From an uncultured Bacilli bacterium (GTDB lineage Bacteria > Bacillota_I > Bacilli_A > RF39 > UBA660): DNA of 7,891 bases. The notes beneath the pieces were generated by a model. The model worked only from the letters and a program-made list of their open reading frames with translations. It did no database searches and had not been told where the DNA came from. The stretch covers positions 1-7,891 of the forward strand of contig CATKYP010000040.1 in the NCBI GenBank assembly GCA_949840855.1. The letters run 5' to 3'. Shown here in pieces: positions 6,305 through 7,891 of the stretch. The stretch's first letter is position 1; the number at the start of each line of letters is the position of its first letter. A program made the translations under genes and the position numbers.

Positions 6305-7823
6305 TATCTTTCAAAATATGTGCTAATATGCTCAAATTTCTAAGACCTAAAAAATCCATTTTTAATAAGCCAAAATCTTCTAAATATTCCATAGAATAAG
6401 CTGTAAGATACATTGAATCACTAACAGTTAAAGGAATAACATCATCAAGTTCTTTTGAACACATAACAATTCCAGCAGCATGAGATGATGTATGTCGTGG
6501 AAAGCCTTCAAACTTAAGTGCAATTTTAAATAACTTAGTAAAAGATGTATCGCTATCAATTTTAGCTTTGAAATTTAAGTTTTTTTGATAAATTTCCATT
6601 AGTTTATCCTTTGACATAGCTGGAATTAATTTTGTTAATGTATCTATTTTATAAACTGGTATATTTAGTACACGTGCTACATCACGCAAAACCTGCTTAC
6701 TACTTAAAGTACCAAAAGTTACAATACCAGCTACATTCTTTTTTCCATATCTATCTATTACATACTGTATAACTTCTTCCCGTCTATCATCAGGAAAATC
6801 AGTATCAATATCAGGCATAGTTTTCCGTTCAGGATTTAAAAATCTCTCAAATAATAAATCATATTTCAATGGATCAATTTCTGTAATTCCTAAAGTATAA
6901 GCAACCAAACTACCAGCTGCTGAACCTCTTCCTGGACCAACTAAAATATTATTTTTCTTAGCATATCTAATAAAATCATAAACCACTAAAAAATAATTGC
7001 TAAAACCCATTTCATCTATAATTTTTAATTCATAACTAAGTCTTTTTTTATATTCTTCGCCTGCATTACCACCAAGTCTTTTATTTAATCCTAATTTAGC
7101 AAGTTCAAATAAATATAATGAAGCATCCACCCCTTCCTTATAAATAGGAAGAAGTAATTCAGGCTTAGGAAATTCCAAGTTACACATACTAGCTATCTTT
7201 TCTATGTTATTATATCCAGACTCACTTGTATAATCAAAAATATTTTTAATTTGAAGTTCATGTCCTAAAATATCATAAGAAAAGTCATCAGAAATTGTCT
7301 TACCATCTCTAATTCTATATAAATAAGCTAAATATTCTGAATCTTTATCCTGTAAATATAAACTCTCTCTAAAAAAAACAATTGATGATGTTATATTATT
7401 AGATATTTCTTCTTCCTTTTTATTTGTATAACCTAAATATATATCTGAATATATAAGCGATAAATCATTAAAATATTCTCTACAGTTAAATGGAACAACA
7501 CATATTAACTCTTCATTATATCTTTCTATATCCTCAATGTTCACAACTCTCTCATTTTGAATTGTGGAAAGTTTAATAAGGGATTTATATCCAGTATAAT
7601 TCTTTGCATATAAATATATAATATAATCATCTAATAAAATATTAAGACCTATTATTGGCTTTATATTTAAACTAATACACTTCTTATAAAAATACATAAC
7701 TCCATACATATTAGTATCTATTAAAAAAGCATATGATATTTTGTTTTCTAAAGAATAATTTATAATATCATCAGGACTTAACATACTAGAAAGAAGAGTA
7801 TAATAACTTTTAATATTCATCAT
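6279..7823 (-). CDS. dnaE: DNA polymerase III alpha subunit DnaE, N-terminal part (frameshifted)
   Basis: This is the first half of a Bacillus-type DnaE, which in B. subtilis works beside PolC, extending RNA primers before handing over. Residues 1 to about 200 form a PHP domain in which the metal-binding HxH and TDH motifs are lost (NIKSYYTLL; LIDTNMYGVMYFYK). The palm follows, with GPGRGSAAGSLVAY (297-310) and PDIDTDF (337-343), whose D340 and D342 are two catalytic aspartates. D490 in KMDFLGLRNL should be the third. The frame stops with TAA at 6279-6281, just after ILKDIEKIYN, where the family continues with a linker into the fingers now found in the other frame. The start is the first of two adjacent ATGs, overlapping the upstream gene by 14 bases. 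No clear ribosome binding site is seen, so coupling is likely. Joined to the second half it would give about 980 residues, shorter than the roughly 1,115 of B. subtilis DnaE. Confidence 0.92.
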   Translation of the reverse strand: MMNIKSYYTLLSSMLSPDDIINYSLENKISYAFLIDTNMYGVMYFYKKCISLNIKPIIGLNILLDDYIIYLYAKNYTGYKSLIKLSTIQNERVVNIEDIERYNEELICVVPFNCREYFNDLSLIYSDIYLGYTNKKEEEISNNITSSIVFFRESLYLQDKDSEYLAYLYRIRDGKTISDDFSYDILGHELQIKNIFDYTSESGYNNIEKIASMCNLEFPKPELLLPIYKEGVDASLYLFELAKLGLNKRLGGNAGEEYKKRLSYELKIIDEMGFSNYFLVVYDFIRYAKKNNILVGPGRGSAAGSLVAYTLGITEIDPLKYDLLFERFLNPERKTMPDIDTDFPDDRREEVIQYVIDRYGKKNVAGIVTFGTLSSKQVLRDVARVLNIPVYKIDTLTKLIPAMSKDKLMEIYQKNLNFKAKIDSDTSFTKLFKIALKFEGFPRHTSSHAAGIVMCSKELDDVIPLTVSDSMYLTAYSMEYLEDFGLLKMDFLGLRNLSILAHILKDIEKIYNKN

Positions 7824-7890
7824 AAAAATCTGAAATCTTATGGTAATCGTCTAGTTCTGTTTTAGAAAGACGGTTAAAGAGCATGGAATA
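7810..7890 (-). CDS. 3' end of an unidentified gene upstream of dnaE (partial)
   Basis: On the minus strand an open frame enters from the right edge and ends with TAA at 7810-7812, after 26 codons (YSMLFNRLSKTELDDYHK, then ISDFYDEY). It overlaps the dnaE start by 14 bases. The same style of short overlap is seen at dnaE-lspA and lspA-rluD, which supports it being a real gene end in the same operon. The visible tail is acidic and looks helical; it is too short to assign a family. An open 26-codon stretch could also occur by chance. Confidence 0.5.
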   Translation of the reverse strand, partial: YSMLFNRLSKTELDDYHKISDFYDEY

Positions 7891-7891
7891 G

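Overview
The window is AT-rich bacterial chromosome of Firmicutes/Bacillota type (Bacilli or a Mollicutes-like gut lineage). The clues are the low GC, the strong AGGAGG-type ribosome binding sites, a consensus SigA promoter, a Bacillus-type DnaE with a worn PHP domain, and the common Firmicutes gene pair lspA-rluD. The genetic code looks standard: the genes run intact without in-frame TGA, and both tryptophans encoded by the window's genes are TGG. No mobile element, CRISPR array, tRNA or rRNA was seen. Most of the window is housekeeping; I do not see a complete novel defence, mobile or biosynthetic system.

Layout, left to right. Positions 1-63 are non-coding. A minus-strand gene (64-699) encodes an unrecognised single-pass membrane protein with an outside domain. 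Upstream of it, also on the minus strand, is typA/bipA (776-2593), a ribosome-associated GTPase. The 76 bp between them holds an overlapping terminator-like element and a promoter. A divergent control region (2594-2717) carries an extended -10 promoter for typA and a near-perfect SigA promoter for the only plus-strand gene, a membrane-anchored LysM protein (2718-3503). That gene converges on a minus-strand operon, and a shared hairpin at 3508-3539 can stop transcription from both sides.

The minus-strand operon, in transcription order, is: the 3' end of an unknown gene (7810-7890), dnaE, lspA and rluD. Its members overlap by 8 to 16 bases, which suggests translational coupling. It joins DNA replication (DnaE), lipoprotein maturation (LspA) and rRNA modification (RluD family). 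Its promoter lies beyond the right edge.

The most notable observation is that dnaE is broken into two overlapping reading frames (6279-7823 and 4880-6304). The break falls just after the third catalytic aspartate, at a site with A6 and A5 runs. Removing one A from either run would restore a 980-residue polymerase. A sequencing or assembly indel is the simplest explanation, but genuine splitting or recoding deserves a check because the two halves are otherwise well preserved.
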